Assembly (NCBI GenBank): GCA_001931875.2 | Contig: MSJH02000512.1 | Span: 1 to 64,000, forward strand | Source of the DNA: Byssochlamys sp. IMV 00236 | Lineage: Eukaryota > Ascomycota > Eurotiomycetes > Eurotiales > Thermoascaceae | Reading direction: 5' to 3' | Length of the DNA: 64,000 nt | Part shown: one piece after another, positions 21,920 through 31,933 of the stretch | Numbering within the stretch: the first letter of the stretch is position 1 | How the letters are laid out: each line of letters opens with the position of its first letter | Notes under the pieces: model-generated | The model's database searches: none | What the model was told of the DNA's origin: nothing | Seen by the model: the letters and a program-made list of their open reading frames with translations, nothing else | Translations under genes and position numbers: made by a program

Positions 21920-22645
21920 ATGGATTTCTCCAACGTTTTGTATGCCTTTCCTTGCGGCTCTATTGCAATGGGTGATCATGACCTTGCTGCGCTATCGTGA
22001 CCGGTACAATGCGCTTGACCTGTTGTTGATACGCGGTCTTGCGGCCAACACCGGGTCTAGCCCTAGCAACGGATGAGATTCCTTTCTCAAGAATTACTTT
22101 TGAAGAGTCAGACAGCTGACTTCTCTGTGCACAGCCGCCTCGCTAACATCGCCGTCGGTGCGATTATGGTCCTCGGCGGTATTGCTCAGTTCTTCCCTAC
22201 ATCGCTGAGCGCGGTCATCGTTGGCGTGTACGTTATCATCTTCGGTCTCAGTACGTTCGACCCCTCCCCTGCGACGATACTTGTTTTGCGGTCATGGCAG
22301 CAGTACTGACCTGGTTCTTTTCAGTTGTCGCTGGATTGGAGTTTCTTCCCCAGGTTCCCGATTACGTGTACCGATACGCGTCCTTCCTCTTCTCGTTCCT
22401 GGGACGTGGTATCTGTAAGTAGTTATGGTGTCCAAATCCGATGCGCGATCGCATACTGACTTCGCTGGGAAGTTTACATCTTCGTCGGCTCGCTCATGCT
22501 GCACGGTCATGTCCTGCAATACATTGCCGGTTCGATTGTCGGCTTCACCGGTGTCGGATACCTTGCTCTGGAGTTCATCCCTTCCATTGAGCCCCCAGCC
22601 AACATGCGCGAGGCCGACAACACCTGGGGCGCTGAGCAGGTCTAA
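21920..22645 (+). CDS. tvp15: Golgi membrane protein TVP15 (COPI-associated family)
   Basis: Four exons (21920-21939, 22135-22250, 22325-22414, 22473-22645) give 132 residues. The first exon codes only six residues and part of a seventh (MDFSNV), before a 195-base intron that is long for this genome. Joined, the protein reads RLANIAVGAIMVLGGIAQFF, a typical TVP15 first helix, followed by three more hydrophobic segments and a short polar tail ending EPPANMREADNTWGAEQV. Yeast Tvp15 resides in Tlg2-containing late Golgi vesicles and the Pfam family is called COPI-associated; a direct biochemical activity is not known. The tiny first exon is the least certain part, but it restores both frame and homologous N-terminus. 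Confidence 0.85.
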
Positions 22646-23064
22646 GATGTGGGCATCCAACCGCGCGTGACCCCCTAGACCGATGTTGCGCAAGATGTGG
22701 GCTAGTCACTAGAGCGCAGCATATTATTGAGATATGTGAGAGCTTGACTATACTGTATTATAGCAACTACATGCGGATTATGTGAACACATGCATTGAGG
22801 AATGAAATTAGGACGGAGAGCTATCATGATCAGACCTGGTACATGTGACTGCCTATGATAATAGGTCCACTGAGATTTTTTCCTGGGCACAGTCAGAGGG
22901 CAAGAAGATGTGATCATCAAGGAGGGGCCCTAAACGGATAGTTACTGACTAGCCTATATTATTAAAGGAACAACAGGCACTGCTTACTTTTCTGGAGATA
23001 AGACCATTGTCGCAATTGATCTTCGACTTTTTCGATCTTGTTGCCTTGTTGGAAATAGACTGTC
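22646..23064. other. Intergenic region
   Basis: 3' flank of tvp15. No gene recognised. Confidence 0.6.
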
Positions 23065-23570
23065 TTAGTAGGAACAATTCCATTGTGCTGTAAACTGTGT
23101 ATGCCACTCTTTAGCAGCCTTGACATTAGCTTTCTGACGCGTGTCTTCATTAAGCGGCCATTTGAAGTGAAAGTCCCAGTTCCAGTCCGATTCCAACGCG
23201 GGGTCCGTAGAGTTGGGATCGGGGCCTTTTATTCGATATCAAGGTATGAAGCTTAGACTATTGCAAAGAATTAACTACGTAGCCGTTAGACTATCTACCG
23301 TGCTAATTTCTCCGTCAGCGACACAGTGACTGAGCGCTAGATAGTTCTACCTTTTCCAGGTTTTCGGTACGGATAGATAGATAGATAAAATAGGCTAAAA
23401 AAGAATAAAAGTAGAGGGTCACCTGCAGCTCGCTTTCCTGGATCCACCACTCGTCTTTCGTCTTCGTAACTACTCCGTACAGCGTGCAGAAGGTGAGGCC
23501 TAACGCGCAATGAGGGGGGTGGACGATTGACAAGTGAAACCACTCCAAACGACGCTTAACCACCAAACCC
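23065..23570 (-). pseudogene. Short coding-like fragments, minus strand, unidentified
   Basis: Two minus-strand fragments look protein-like. The first (23570 to about 23421) contains WFHLSIVHPPHCAL and ends in VTKTKDEWWIQESELQ at a GTGACC donor-like site. The second (23226-23065) contains ESDWNWDFHFKWPLNED and ends in a stop codon. They do not join in frame with the obvious splice sites (phase 0 donor versus phase 1 acceptor), so this is either a short gene with a junction I missed or a remnant. No family recognised. A TACTCCGTA 9-mer (23471-23479) lies inside the first fragment. Confidence 0.25.
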
Positions 23571-23776
23571 GAGGTTCCGGCTGTGACGTGATGTACTAAC
23601 CTGCAGCAGCCGGTTGGACAAGAAAACCTCGTCTAGATAATAATGATAATCTACTAATTATGTTTTGGTAGTTAGTTATTTCTTTGACTGGAGATTATTA
23701 TGACAGCTGATCGGTCGATTGTGACTGGATCGCGGAGAATTTTCCGCTGGACGGATAACTATAGTAGATCTCAGAT

Positions 23777-23818
23777 CTTTTTTCTTTCTTTTCTTTTTTC
23801 TTTTTTTTTTTCTTTTTG
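23777..23818 (+). repeat. Polypyrimidine (T/C) tract
   Basis: About 42 bases of almost pure T with scattered C, including a run of 11 T. It lies about 1.6 kb upstream of the sreA start codon. It may exclude nucleosomes; that is inference. Confidence 0.7.
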
Positions 23819-23970
23819 CTGCACAGGTGATTGATTCGTTTTAAGTCAAATTGGCGGCTATATCCGCGAGGAAGAGACCAGAAATAGAACAATACTAATA
23901 GTTCATGACTGACAGGCCAGACAAGCTTTTGTCAGCCTTTCCGGGACGCCGGGTCGGGGTGGCGACGTGG

Positions 23971-24040
23971 CCAATCGAGTGTCACTGAATGCTGCTGACT
24001 GGCGGGAACATATGCGGATGGCCAATCAGAGGCCAGATAA
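23971..24040 (+). promoter_or_regulatory. Candidate CCAAT/HapX and GATA cluster upstream of sreA
   Basis: Two CCAAT boxes lie in the same orientation at 23971-23975 and 24022-24026 (CCAATCG and CCAATCA, the form preferred by the fungal CCAAT-binding complex). The first is followed by exactly 12 bases and AAT, fitting the bipartite CCAAT-complex/HapX pattern CSAAT-N12-RWT as I recall it. An AGATAA (HGATAR) GATA-factor site follows at 24035-24040. Family knowledge: HapX and SreA regulate each other in moulds. A one-in-sixteen chance match per CCAAT box keeps this tentative. Confidence 0.4.
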
Positions 24041-25397
24041 CACCGATTTGCTAATCGCTGATGCGCTACTGATCGATCAGGAAGGACGCAGTGGGGTCCC
24101 GTGGCAGCGCTAAGCCCGATCAGGCGGCGGTGGAGTCATGGCGGTGGATCCGATTCTCTGATTTGGATTCTGGAGAAAGAAAGAAGACAGGAAAAGATTC
24201 ATGAGCGAAAATGCGTCGTCGGTGGATGGAATGTGTGTAGAGTAATTAATTATGGGATGCCGTGTCTGTCAGGACGAAACAACCCCAAAAAAGGATCAGC
24301 CGGAACGAGGACGAAACAGGGGCCAGCAACGCCTTTTCCTTCTCTCCAGCACGCATCGTAGATCCCCTGAAGATAGCGCCAGCCCCGTCCGCAGTACCTG
24401 ACGCGATAAGGCCAGAAAAGCAACCAACGCTGCGAACGTTCTGGGCCAGAATTAATTCCTATCTGCGTCCATCTAATCCCCGAAAAACCCCTACACGTCG
24501 GCACTACTCTCTCCGCTGGGACTCTCCGTCGTTCTGGTTCGGACTAGCTAGGACTGCTAACTCTCTCTCTCTCTCGCTCTCTCGTCCTTCGGCTTCAAAC
24601 TACTACCGGTCCGCTCGCCTCCCGCCCAGCGGACTTGGTCTCACACAACTCTCCACGTCTCTTCCACTCGAAGCTGTGCTGGCTCTTTCGCTCCTCCACT
24701 CTCATCTCATCCAGCATTCCCATCTTCCATCCTACTCGCCTCCTACTGCGTCTCTCCGTCGTCGACATCCTCGACCTTTACGCATCCCTTCCTTCTCCGC
24801 CAAGACGTCCTAGAACCTCCGTCCTAAGGCCCTTCGCAGGCAAACCGCGACGTCGTTCCTATACGCGATCGAGGATCATCTCATCTCATCGGGAGAAGTC
24901 GACGAGATCTGGACTCGGACGCCACCCGCTTGGTCAGATCTCCGTGGATCCTCTGTGGCGGGTTGTTGCGGAGGTGAACATTGCTTTTTCTGCCCGAACA
25001 GGAACTCTCCCAGGATAGTAGGGCCATCGGACGACGGTGCCTGGCGTCTACTTCCAGCGGCATCGAATTTTACGACGATAGCATCGTCTCTTTCCAGCAT
25101 CCTTTTCTTTTCCGGCGTTGGGGGGAGTTCATCCTTCTGTTTTCTGGGTTGGAAAATCAGGTGGGTTCAGTTGCTGTCGACGTACAGAAACCGCTACGGT
25201 GTTTCAGGTCTGGACGTTTCCCCATCAACTAGGCCGTCCTGATCGTGTACGATACGCTTGAACCTCGACGTTCCTACAGAGGAATATAAAAAAAAAAACA
25301 ACAGGACCAGTCGCGGAGGATTACTGTTCTACTCTACGGTTCTCTTGCACTCCGCTAGTCGGACAAGAGGTGTTTGGACCAAGGCAAAGAAGTTGCC
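24041..25397 (+). other. Long sreA upstream/leader region with upstream open frames
   Basis: About 1.35 kb without an independent gene. A CT dinucleotide-rich run lies at 24561-24584 and the stretch 24500-24800 is strongly pyrimidine-rich, as in fungal core promoters and leaders. Several upstream ATGs begin frames, the longest 24262-24813 (183 codons, Ser/Arg/Pro/Leu-rich, no domain). A short A-run is at about 25288-25297. If transcription starts near the CT tract, the leader would be several hundred bases and carry upstream frames that could reduce translation. Confidence 0.5.
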
Positions 25398-27269
25398 ATG
25401 CTGGCGTCTATGCCACCGATGGAAACGTTGCGGCCCAGATCGAGGACGGACAACTTGGTGCGCCGGCCTTCTGCGGAGGATCTCGATGCGGCTCGCCAGT
25501 TGGTTTCTTCCGCGCGGGGTGGGCGTGAGCACTCAGCTGATCCGCAGAGAGAAGGCAGCTATGTCAAGAGCGATGACTGGGCCGCAGTCAACAAGCGCGA
25601 TCCTCCAATCGAGATGGATCTGAGGCCGGATGGCACCAGAGATGATGCCGCCGCCCATACCGCTAATGGGTCCTCAGCGACCAGGCGATCGCCCAAATCG
25701 CAAGCCAAGGATGCGTCCTTTCTTGGCCACTCTTGCAGGTTTGTCGGCCTTTTTATTCTTGATCCCTGCCAAATCAGTACGCGTATTATTGACTAACATC
25801 TGATCTGTAACTTAGCAACTGTGGTACAAAGAACACCCCATTATGGCGGAGGTCTCCTACCGGGGCGATGATCTGCAACGCCTGTGGTCTCTATCTCAAA
25901 GCTAGAAATGTCCAGCGACCTACGAAACGGAATCGTCTCCAACCTGCCGCTGCATCATCGCAGGGCCCTCGATCGCGCAAGAGTCTCTCGCCTGGTCCTC
26001 AACCGGCGCCCGGTGTGCAAGAAGCTACGGCGGCCGCAGCTGACGGGGCCTGTAATGGTTCGTGTCCCGGCGGTGGAAACTGTAACGGCACAGGGGGTGC
26101 GGAGGGGTGCGAGGGATGTCCTGCGTACAATAACCGAGTCTACAAGTCCGCTCAGCGAATTGCTGCGGCTGGCCAGGCATGGCCCACGCCTAGCAACCAG
26201 GAGGCAGATAAGCCGGCTGCGTCGCCGGCCGTCGATACCTCTCTCAACGATGCGAGTCCTGGTCGAGATAGCTCGAGTCTACTGGTCGCATGCCAGAATT
26301 GTGGGACGACAGTGACGCCGCTTTGGCGAAGAGACGACCAGGGCCATCCTATCTGCAACGCGTGTGGTAAGTGCCAATGAAGATCGTTGGCTGTCTCGAC
26401 GCCAACCCTCCCCATTCGAGGGAACCATGATAACTGATATGGCGACTCTGACAGGTCTCTACTATAAGCTCCATGGCTGCTATCGGCCGACGACGATGAA
26501 GAAGACTATCATAAAGCGGCGAAAACGCGTTGTGCCTGCGCTGCGGGACCAGTCTCCGACAGCGGCGACGCAGTCATCCAACGGATCTTCTGCCTCACCC
26601 GAAGCCTCGCCGGTTGTTCCCGCCCACTTCCACGACGAGCAGCGCAGACATCTGAGCAGCGAGCATCTCAACGATTCTAGAGCGGCCCCCGTTGGCCCGC
26701 GACCGTACACTCTAGCACCTCCTCCGGTGGATTTTACAGGGTATAATTCCAATCTGGTCTCCCTTCCCCATCACCCACCACCTCCCCCAAGACTCTTGGA
26801 GCCCGACAGAATGAGCGCGCCGAGTCAGTCTCCCAACTCTCAGTATCCTGCACGGTCCGTCTCTCCCCGACCGGGGGCGCTGCACGATCCCACGAGCAAC
26901 CCGAAAAAGCGAACGATCGCTGAAGCCGCCTCTTCTGGCGAGCCAACGTCGGTGCCGACGACCTTGGAAAGCGGTTCGAATCAATTGCCTCCCATCATGT
27001 CCTCGGGGAATACGGCACCTCCAGGTCGTCTGAGTTCGATCTCTTCTCTGCTCAATCATGCGGGTGCGGGCGACGAAGCTCGCCTGGATTCTGCGCTGCC
27101 TCCGATGAACCGCCAGCCACAGCTTCCGCAATCGTCTCCCAGTTCGCTGCGGAACGTGAGCGAGAGCTACAAAGCAGAACGCCGCGCCCAACTCCAGCGC
27201 GAAGCAGAAGAGATGCGACAGGCACTGCGGGCTAAGGAGCGAGAACTGGCTGAACTGGATCAGCTATAG
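25398..27269 (+). CDS. sreA: GATA-type iron-responsive repressor SreA
   Basis: Three exons (25398-25738, 25816-26366, 26455-27269) give 568 residues. There are two GATA zinc fingers of the C-x2-C-x17-C-x2-C type: Cys113/116/134/137 ([19 protein letters not shown]) and Cys273/276/294/297 ([19 protein letters not shown]), each followed by LYxK and a basic tail. Between them lies the Cys-rich region that marks iron-sensing SRE/SreA/Urbs1 proteins (Cys193, 197, 203, 212, 215). The C-terminus (about 535-568) is a charged amphipathic coiled coil. Each finger is split or preceded by an intron, as in this family. SreA binds ATCWGATAA-like sites in iron-replete cells and represses siderophore production and reductive iron uptake. 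Start chosen at MLAS, the common N-terminus of the family; upstream frame is open but has no ATG. Confidence 0.95.
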
Positions 27270-28019
27270 GTCTTTTTTCTTTGATACCAATTCGACGTCA
27301 CTCTCATACGAGATATGATACCATTGCTTTTTTCTAATATCGGTGACTGTTCTGTTTTGCTGTGGTTGTTGTCGGTGATACCTCGGGAAAAGTTGTGTGA
27401 TTCATTTGTGCGTGGCTAGCGGAGCGACGGGCGTATACGCCCATAATGGGTCTGATCTCGAGGAGTAAGATGCGGCTGTTCATGATCTGAGCTGGGTTTT
27501 CTACGGTTATCAGAAGTGAAACTAGTTTTTTTTTTTTTGCAATTCGACCGTGGCTGTGGGCATATGCCCACCATCACCAGATACTATTTTGTATACCAGT
27601 GTAACACACAGCTCACTCGTAGATCACGTTTCAAATCTCTGTGATGTGTCTTTCCCAGTTTCCCAGTTTCCCTACTTGTTTTGTATCTCAAGGTCCTGTC
27701 ATGAGGTAGCAGCCAAGCATCTAGCGCCATCTGATAATATTGTCCAGATCAGATTGATTAGATATCCCCATGTGATCTGCATCGGGATCTGAGATCTGTT
27801 ATCAATCTAAGATGCATCCCATCTTCAGATGTCATCATGAGATTATCCTGAAGTTTATCCAACAATGCCACGATACTTGCTTCATCCAGCACAGCACCTG
27901 CTTTTCTCTTCTCTTCTCCAATGTACGCGCCATCCTCTCCAGACCACGCCATGCAGTGTGGTCCAAACCAGCTAGATCACGGATAATCAGGAAAAAGCAA
28001 TTGCTACTACCACCTCACC
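27270..28019. other. Intergenic region between sreA and the CapA-like gene
   Basis: Contains the sreA 3' flank, a T-run around 27526-27538, and the promoter of the CapA-like gene, including the ATCTGATAA site described separately. No gene seen. Confidence 0.65.
27729..27737 (+). promoter_or_regulatory. Perfect match to the SreA-type GATA motif ATCWGATAA
   Basis: ATCTGATAA lies at 27729-27737, about 285 bases upstream of the CapA-like start codon and 460 bases after the sreA stop. The consensus ATCWGATAA is recalled from studies of mould SreA. One perfect site per strand is expected by chance about once in 33 kb when both strands are counted for this two-fold degenerate 9-mer, so two matches in the window (the other at 38372-38380, minus strand) is chance level; only its position next to sreA makes it interesting. 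Confidence 0.35.
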
Positions 28020-29348
28020 ATGTCCAATCCCCGGATCTTCCACCTCAATTTTGTCGGCGACGTCATGCTCGGCCGCCTCGTCGATCAACTCTTCCCCCAA
28101 CACGTCGACAACCCATCTGAATCGCGCCTCGTCGCCTCCTTCGTCGCCAGAAACCCCCACTTGCGCAACTACAACCCCGCCAGTCCCTGGGGATCAACCC
28201 TCCCGCTCTTCCACGCCGCCGATCTCAACATCATCAATCTCGAAACAGCCATCACCGTGCACAATGTGCTGTGGCCGCACAAAGCCTTCAATTACCGCAT
28301 GCACCCCGCCAACGTGGCCGCCTTGAAAGAAGCCCGTGTCGATTATGCCAGTTTAGCAAATAATCACAGCCTCGACTTCTCCCCAGAGGGCCTAATTGAA
28401 ACGGCCTGGACGCTCCGCAAAGCGCGCATCGCATTCGCTGGCGCGGGCGAAACGACAGATGAAGCGTTCCGACCGGCTGTGCTCTGTTTACCCAGGAGAG
28501 AATTCAAGCATTCGTCATCGAATCGTGAACAAGATGGAACTTCCGCGCAGGGCGCGACGAGTAGCCATGAACATCATGATGATTCGAAAGGTAGTAGTGA
28601 TCATAATAATAATAATAATAAAAGGAGTAAGAACGAATGTCCCGATACCTCGCATACGATCCATATTTACTCTGCGGCGGACCATCCAAGAGATTGGGCT
28701 GCTGTGCCCACGTTTCATTTTATTGATTATACAGCTAAGACGTTTAAGAGGCTTAAGGATCGGTTGACCTCTTACTCTTCCTCTTCTTCTTCTTCTTCTT
28801 CTTCTAATGATGCTGATGAACCATCCCTCAAAATCTTCTCCGTCCACTGGGGTCCCAACTACGCCTGGCAACCCCACGAATCCACCATCCGATCTCTAGC
28901 CCATTTTCTCATCGACGAATGCGGCATCGATATCGTCCACGGCCATTCATCGCATCACATCCAGGGTGTGGAGAAGTATAAAAATAAACTAATCATCTAT
29001 GGATGCGGGGATTTTGTGGATGATTATGCGCTGAATAAGGAGTTTAGGAATGACTTGGGAGCTGTTTGGAGGGTTGTTGTTAGGGAACGCTCTGATTCTT
29101 CTGATTCTTCTTCTTCTTCTTCTTTGCGGCATAATCAAGGTGGGAAGAAACGCGAAGGTCTCGAACTAGTAAGGTTGGAAATCTTCCCGACGAGATGTGA
29201 CTTGTTTCAGGCTATGTTGTTAGATAAAGATGATAGGGATCATGTATGGGTCAGGGAGAAAATAAGGAAATTAAGTGCGGATTTGGGAACGAAGGTACGA
29301 GAAGACTTGGGTGAGGAGGGGCAGGTTATTGTTGATTTGGAGGGTTGA
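28020..29348 (+). CDS. CapA-like (PgsA/poly-gamma-glutamate capsule) metallophosphatase-fold protein
   Basis: Single exon, 442 residues, ATG in good context (ACCATGT). The CapA fold signatures are clear: FVGDVMLGR at residues 10-18 (metal-binding Asp), DLNIINLETAIT (Asn/Glu), HKAFNYRMHP, YASLANNHSLDF (Asn-His), then SVHWGPNY, GIDIVHGHSSHH and YGCGDFVDDY. The calcineurin-like metallophosphatase superfamily is implied. In bacteria CapA/PgsA works in gamma-polyglutamate capsule formation; fungal homologues are cytosolic and their substrate is not established. Two low-complexity insertions break the middle of the domain: an Asn run from an AAT microsatellite (near 28603-28620) and a Ser run from TCT repeats (near 28775-28806); a third Ser run is near 29095-29125. 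The family is patchy in fungi, suggesting ancient bacterial transfer, which is inference. Confidence 0.88.
   Translation: MSNPRIFHLNFVGDVMLGRLVDQLFPQHVDNPSESRLVASFVARNPHLRNYNPASPWGSTLPLFHAADLNIINLETAITVHNVLWPHKAFNYRMHPANVAALKEARVDYASLANNHSLDFSPEGLIETAWTLRKARIAFAGAGETTDEAFRPAVLCLPRREFKHSSSNREQDGTSAQGATSSHEHHDDSKGSSDHNNNNNKRSKNECPDTSHTIHIYSAADHPRDWAAVPTFHFIDYTAKTFKRLKDRLTSYSSSSSSSSSSNDADEPSLKIFSVHWGPNYAWQPHESTIRSLAHFLIDECGIDIVHGHSSHHIQGVEKYKNKLIIYGCGDFVDDYALNKEFRNDLGAVWRVVVRERSDSSDSSSSSSLRHNQGGKKREGLELVRLEIFPTRCDLFQAMLLDKDDRDHVWVREKIRKLSADLGTKVREDLGEEGQVIVDLEG
28775..28806 (+). repeat. TCT/CTT trinucleotide microsatellite in coding sequence
   Basis: A run of mostly TCT codons encodes about eleven serines inside the CapA-like protein. 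Repeat number could vary between strains without breaking frame. A shorter AAT array (28603-28620) and another TCT array (about 29107-29124) lie in the same gene. Confidence 0.75.
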
Positions 29349-30303
29349 TTTTACTGTGTTGTTTTAAGGCATCGCTCTTTTCCTATCAATTGTCTTCTTT
29401 CTAAGACTAAAAACATTTTTTGATATTTTGACAAATAGATATAAATCTTTTTGTTATATGTAAATCACGCCAATGCCGCTCTACAATAATAATCAAGCTA
29501 ATGGTTTTACTCTATTCGGTAAGTAAGTCACCTCCTCAGCGCTTCACAACGCCATAAGTATAGCAGTAAGATAAGAACAATCCTTTAGTTGACATCGCCT
29601 TGACATCTCTACTGAAGCTTTCTGTAATAAACCCCTAACTCACGACCCTCTTACGACTCGATTTCCTACTCCATAATATCAGAATTTCGCTCAAGGTAGG
29701 TTAGGTATGTATACCTAATACACAAGGGACATTCAAGTACCTGGTCTGGAATGGAATGGATTGACTATCAATGGAAAGAGAAAGATCTGGCCAAGGGTTC
29801 GAACCTATCCTTAGTTCCCCCGATTCCTTTCCATTCAATCATCATCGATTTAATCCTGGGACTGACTCCCTACGGCACGCGGACAGTAAAAGGGATTCGA
29901 TTGTTGCGTGTCTGTGACTTGCAAGTTTACTAAACGCGTAACTTACTTAACATTCGTTCCCGGCGCTACGACATGGACGGCAGCTCGCTGGGAAGAAGCT
30001 CTACGTCGACCATCTTCGTCTGGGAGACTGGGGAATACCATGCTGCATTATTTTGGACAGAGATAGAAAGTTCCACTCTTCCGGAAACTAGGAGTCAAGC
30101 TGCTCTTCTCGACTGCGTGTCATCCGCGGACGGACGGAGAGTGGGATAATCTAATATGGAGTTGAATACTTTGAATTATTCTGAAATGTTTTAGTTCAGT
30201 TGCCCTACTGTACTGTATGCGTATACGTTTCCAGTTATCCAAAGGTGTATTGAGATGACCTCGTATTTTCAACGGGCTTTAGGTATCATTTAGCAGCCAC
30301 AAT
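29349..30303. other. Convergent intergenic region
   Basis: Lies between the 3' ends of converging genes. It holds an inverted repeat TTAGGTA (29701-29707) with TACCTAA (29712-29718). No gene seen; short frames near 29751-29933 lack coding features. Confidence 0.6.
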
Positions 30304-31353
30304 TCACTCCTCTTCCGAAACCTCTCCCTGTTTCTTCTCCAGCCTTACGGCCGACAGCCCATTCGCCAACTTGCTCATCTGCACCGGGTCGAATTCAAGT
30401 TCTTTATAAATCGCATCTACATCCGTGCCGATGCCAATATCGTCCGCCGTTCTCAAGCTCCTGGCGTCGATGAAAGGCGCTAATGTCCGCCATATGCTCT
30501 GGGCGTTGTTGAAGAAAATATCTGTACCGAGGTCGCCGAGGCCTTTGATTTCTTTAATCAATTCTCTCACCTTGCGGGGCTGGTGATCTGCTTTTCGGTA
30601 GAGGTTGTTCAAGTCGCCGTCTGTTTTTTGCTATGTTAGTATACGCTCGATAGAGTGATATAACGCAAGGAGATACAGACCATATTTCCCATTCACAAAT
30701 TCAATAAGAGCCCCGAAGTTCGTAGAAGCCTGTTCGCGATAGCGATTATATCCCCCCTTGGCCAAGACATCCACCCTATCATCCCACGTAGTCTGGCTAA
30801 GCTTCTTGATATCATGATACCCCGCCTCGATGACCGTATTGACCGCTTTCTGCGCCAGGGAATGCGATATCCGCGTCGATTTCAGCATCGCATCAAGAAC
30901 CATCGCAAGGATCGTCTCGGGTGTAGCTTGCAGCGGTTCTGCAACACCCGCGTCTTTCAGAGGTAGAGCACCGAATTCTTCGATGATTTTATGGACCTTA
31001 GCGGCTGCAGATTCGTCAATGCTATTAATGGGTTCATCGTCCTTTTCGGACTCGGAAGTCTTAGGTGCCTTGTTTGGCGGTTCTTCCGTATCGACCCCGT
31101 TGGGTTGTTGTTCCTTGTTGGATTTCTGCTCCTGTTCGCGCTCTTCTTCCTTTTCTGCGTTATCGCGTTTGCGTTTCTCAGCCTTCGTGTCATCTGCAGA
31201 TACATCGTCCATTTGCTCTTCACGGAAATCTAGTTCCTCGACTTCCTTTTTGGACGTTGTCTTCGATCTGTTGGTCGTTCTCGGCTTCGTCTCAGTCTGT
31301 GAAGACTTGGAGCCCTGGCCGGCAGAACGCTCTTGAGCGCGTGTCTGCACCAT
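30304..31353 (-). CDS. Conserved nuclear-looking protein, Lys/Glu-rich N-terminus
   Basis: Two exons, complement(30304-30620, 30681-31353), give 329 residues. The intron has a TACTAAC branch site. The first 115 residues are highly charged (Lys/Arg/Glu/Ser/Thr) with KRKRD-type basic clusters consistent with nuclear import. The remainder is a predicted alpha-helical globular domain containing TRISHSLAQKAVNTVIEAGY and, after the splice, IKEIKGLGDLGTDIFFNNAQ, which resembles a helix-hairpin-helix loop (GLGDLG) found in DNA-binding proteins. The tail is acidic (GEVSEEE). I recognise it as a conserved mould protein but know no function. DNA binding is only an inference from the hairpin-like motif. 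Confidence 0.8.
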
Positions 31354-31933
31354 GGTTGGTTTAAAACTGGTTGAGCACTATAGTTAATTGTATATCCTTT
31401 TCGATTGGATGGAAGATGTGAAAGGACGCGTTAGGCTTAAAGGCTCGGTTGGTCGACGAAATCGGTTCGCGTAGCTGCGATTGAGATGTCGGGGAAGCTC
31501 ACTATCGGTAGCAATTGAGAGTAGGAGAGCTACAGGAAATTCTTCTAGAGTAGCTGGTTAAGCCCAGTCGGGGGATCTTAATGGTTAACGTCAGAAGGCC
31601 GATAGTTGTGTTCTGTTGAGAGTTCTCGTCCCTTGTAGTGCTGGGTGTGACGTCGGTATGATGGCGATCAACCGTGGTCATGCAACGGGATGTTTTATAG
31701 TACATACATATTTATATCGTATAGGATTGTTTATTTTGATAGTTAATCAACAGAGTCGACGTAGACGGGGTCGATCTGTAAATCATCATATCTCTTGCTC
31801 TTGTCGAACTTCTACCGTCAAACATCGTATTTAGTGATTTATGCTTTCCATTTATGACTTCTTCAAAGATGGCGACAAGAACCTTACCACGCATGTAACT
31901 TTGGTTAACCTCGAGCCTATATCTGAACCTTTC
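31354..31933. other. Intergenic region
   Basis: Promoter of the leftward protein and 3' flank of the phosphoesterase, both on the minus strand. No gene seen. Confidence 0.6.

Noticed and set aside
24262..24813. 183-codon frame upstream of sreA as an independent gene
   Set aside because: Pyrimidine-rich low-complexity DNA explains its Ser/Leu/Arg/Pro translation; kept only as a possible upstream frame.
19088..29348. Siderophore gene cluster around sreA
   Set aside because: No ornithine hydroxylase, peptide synthetase or acyl transferase of siderophore pathways is present; the transporter has 14-TM drug-pump motifs and lies 4 kb away across TVP15.
30830..31336. 168-codon plus-strand Ser/Cys-rich frame
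   Set aside because: Antisense to the charged N-terminus of the 329-residue protein.
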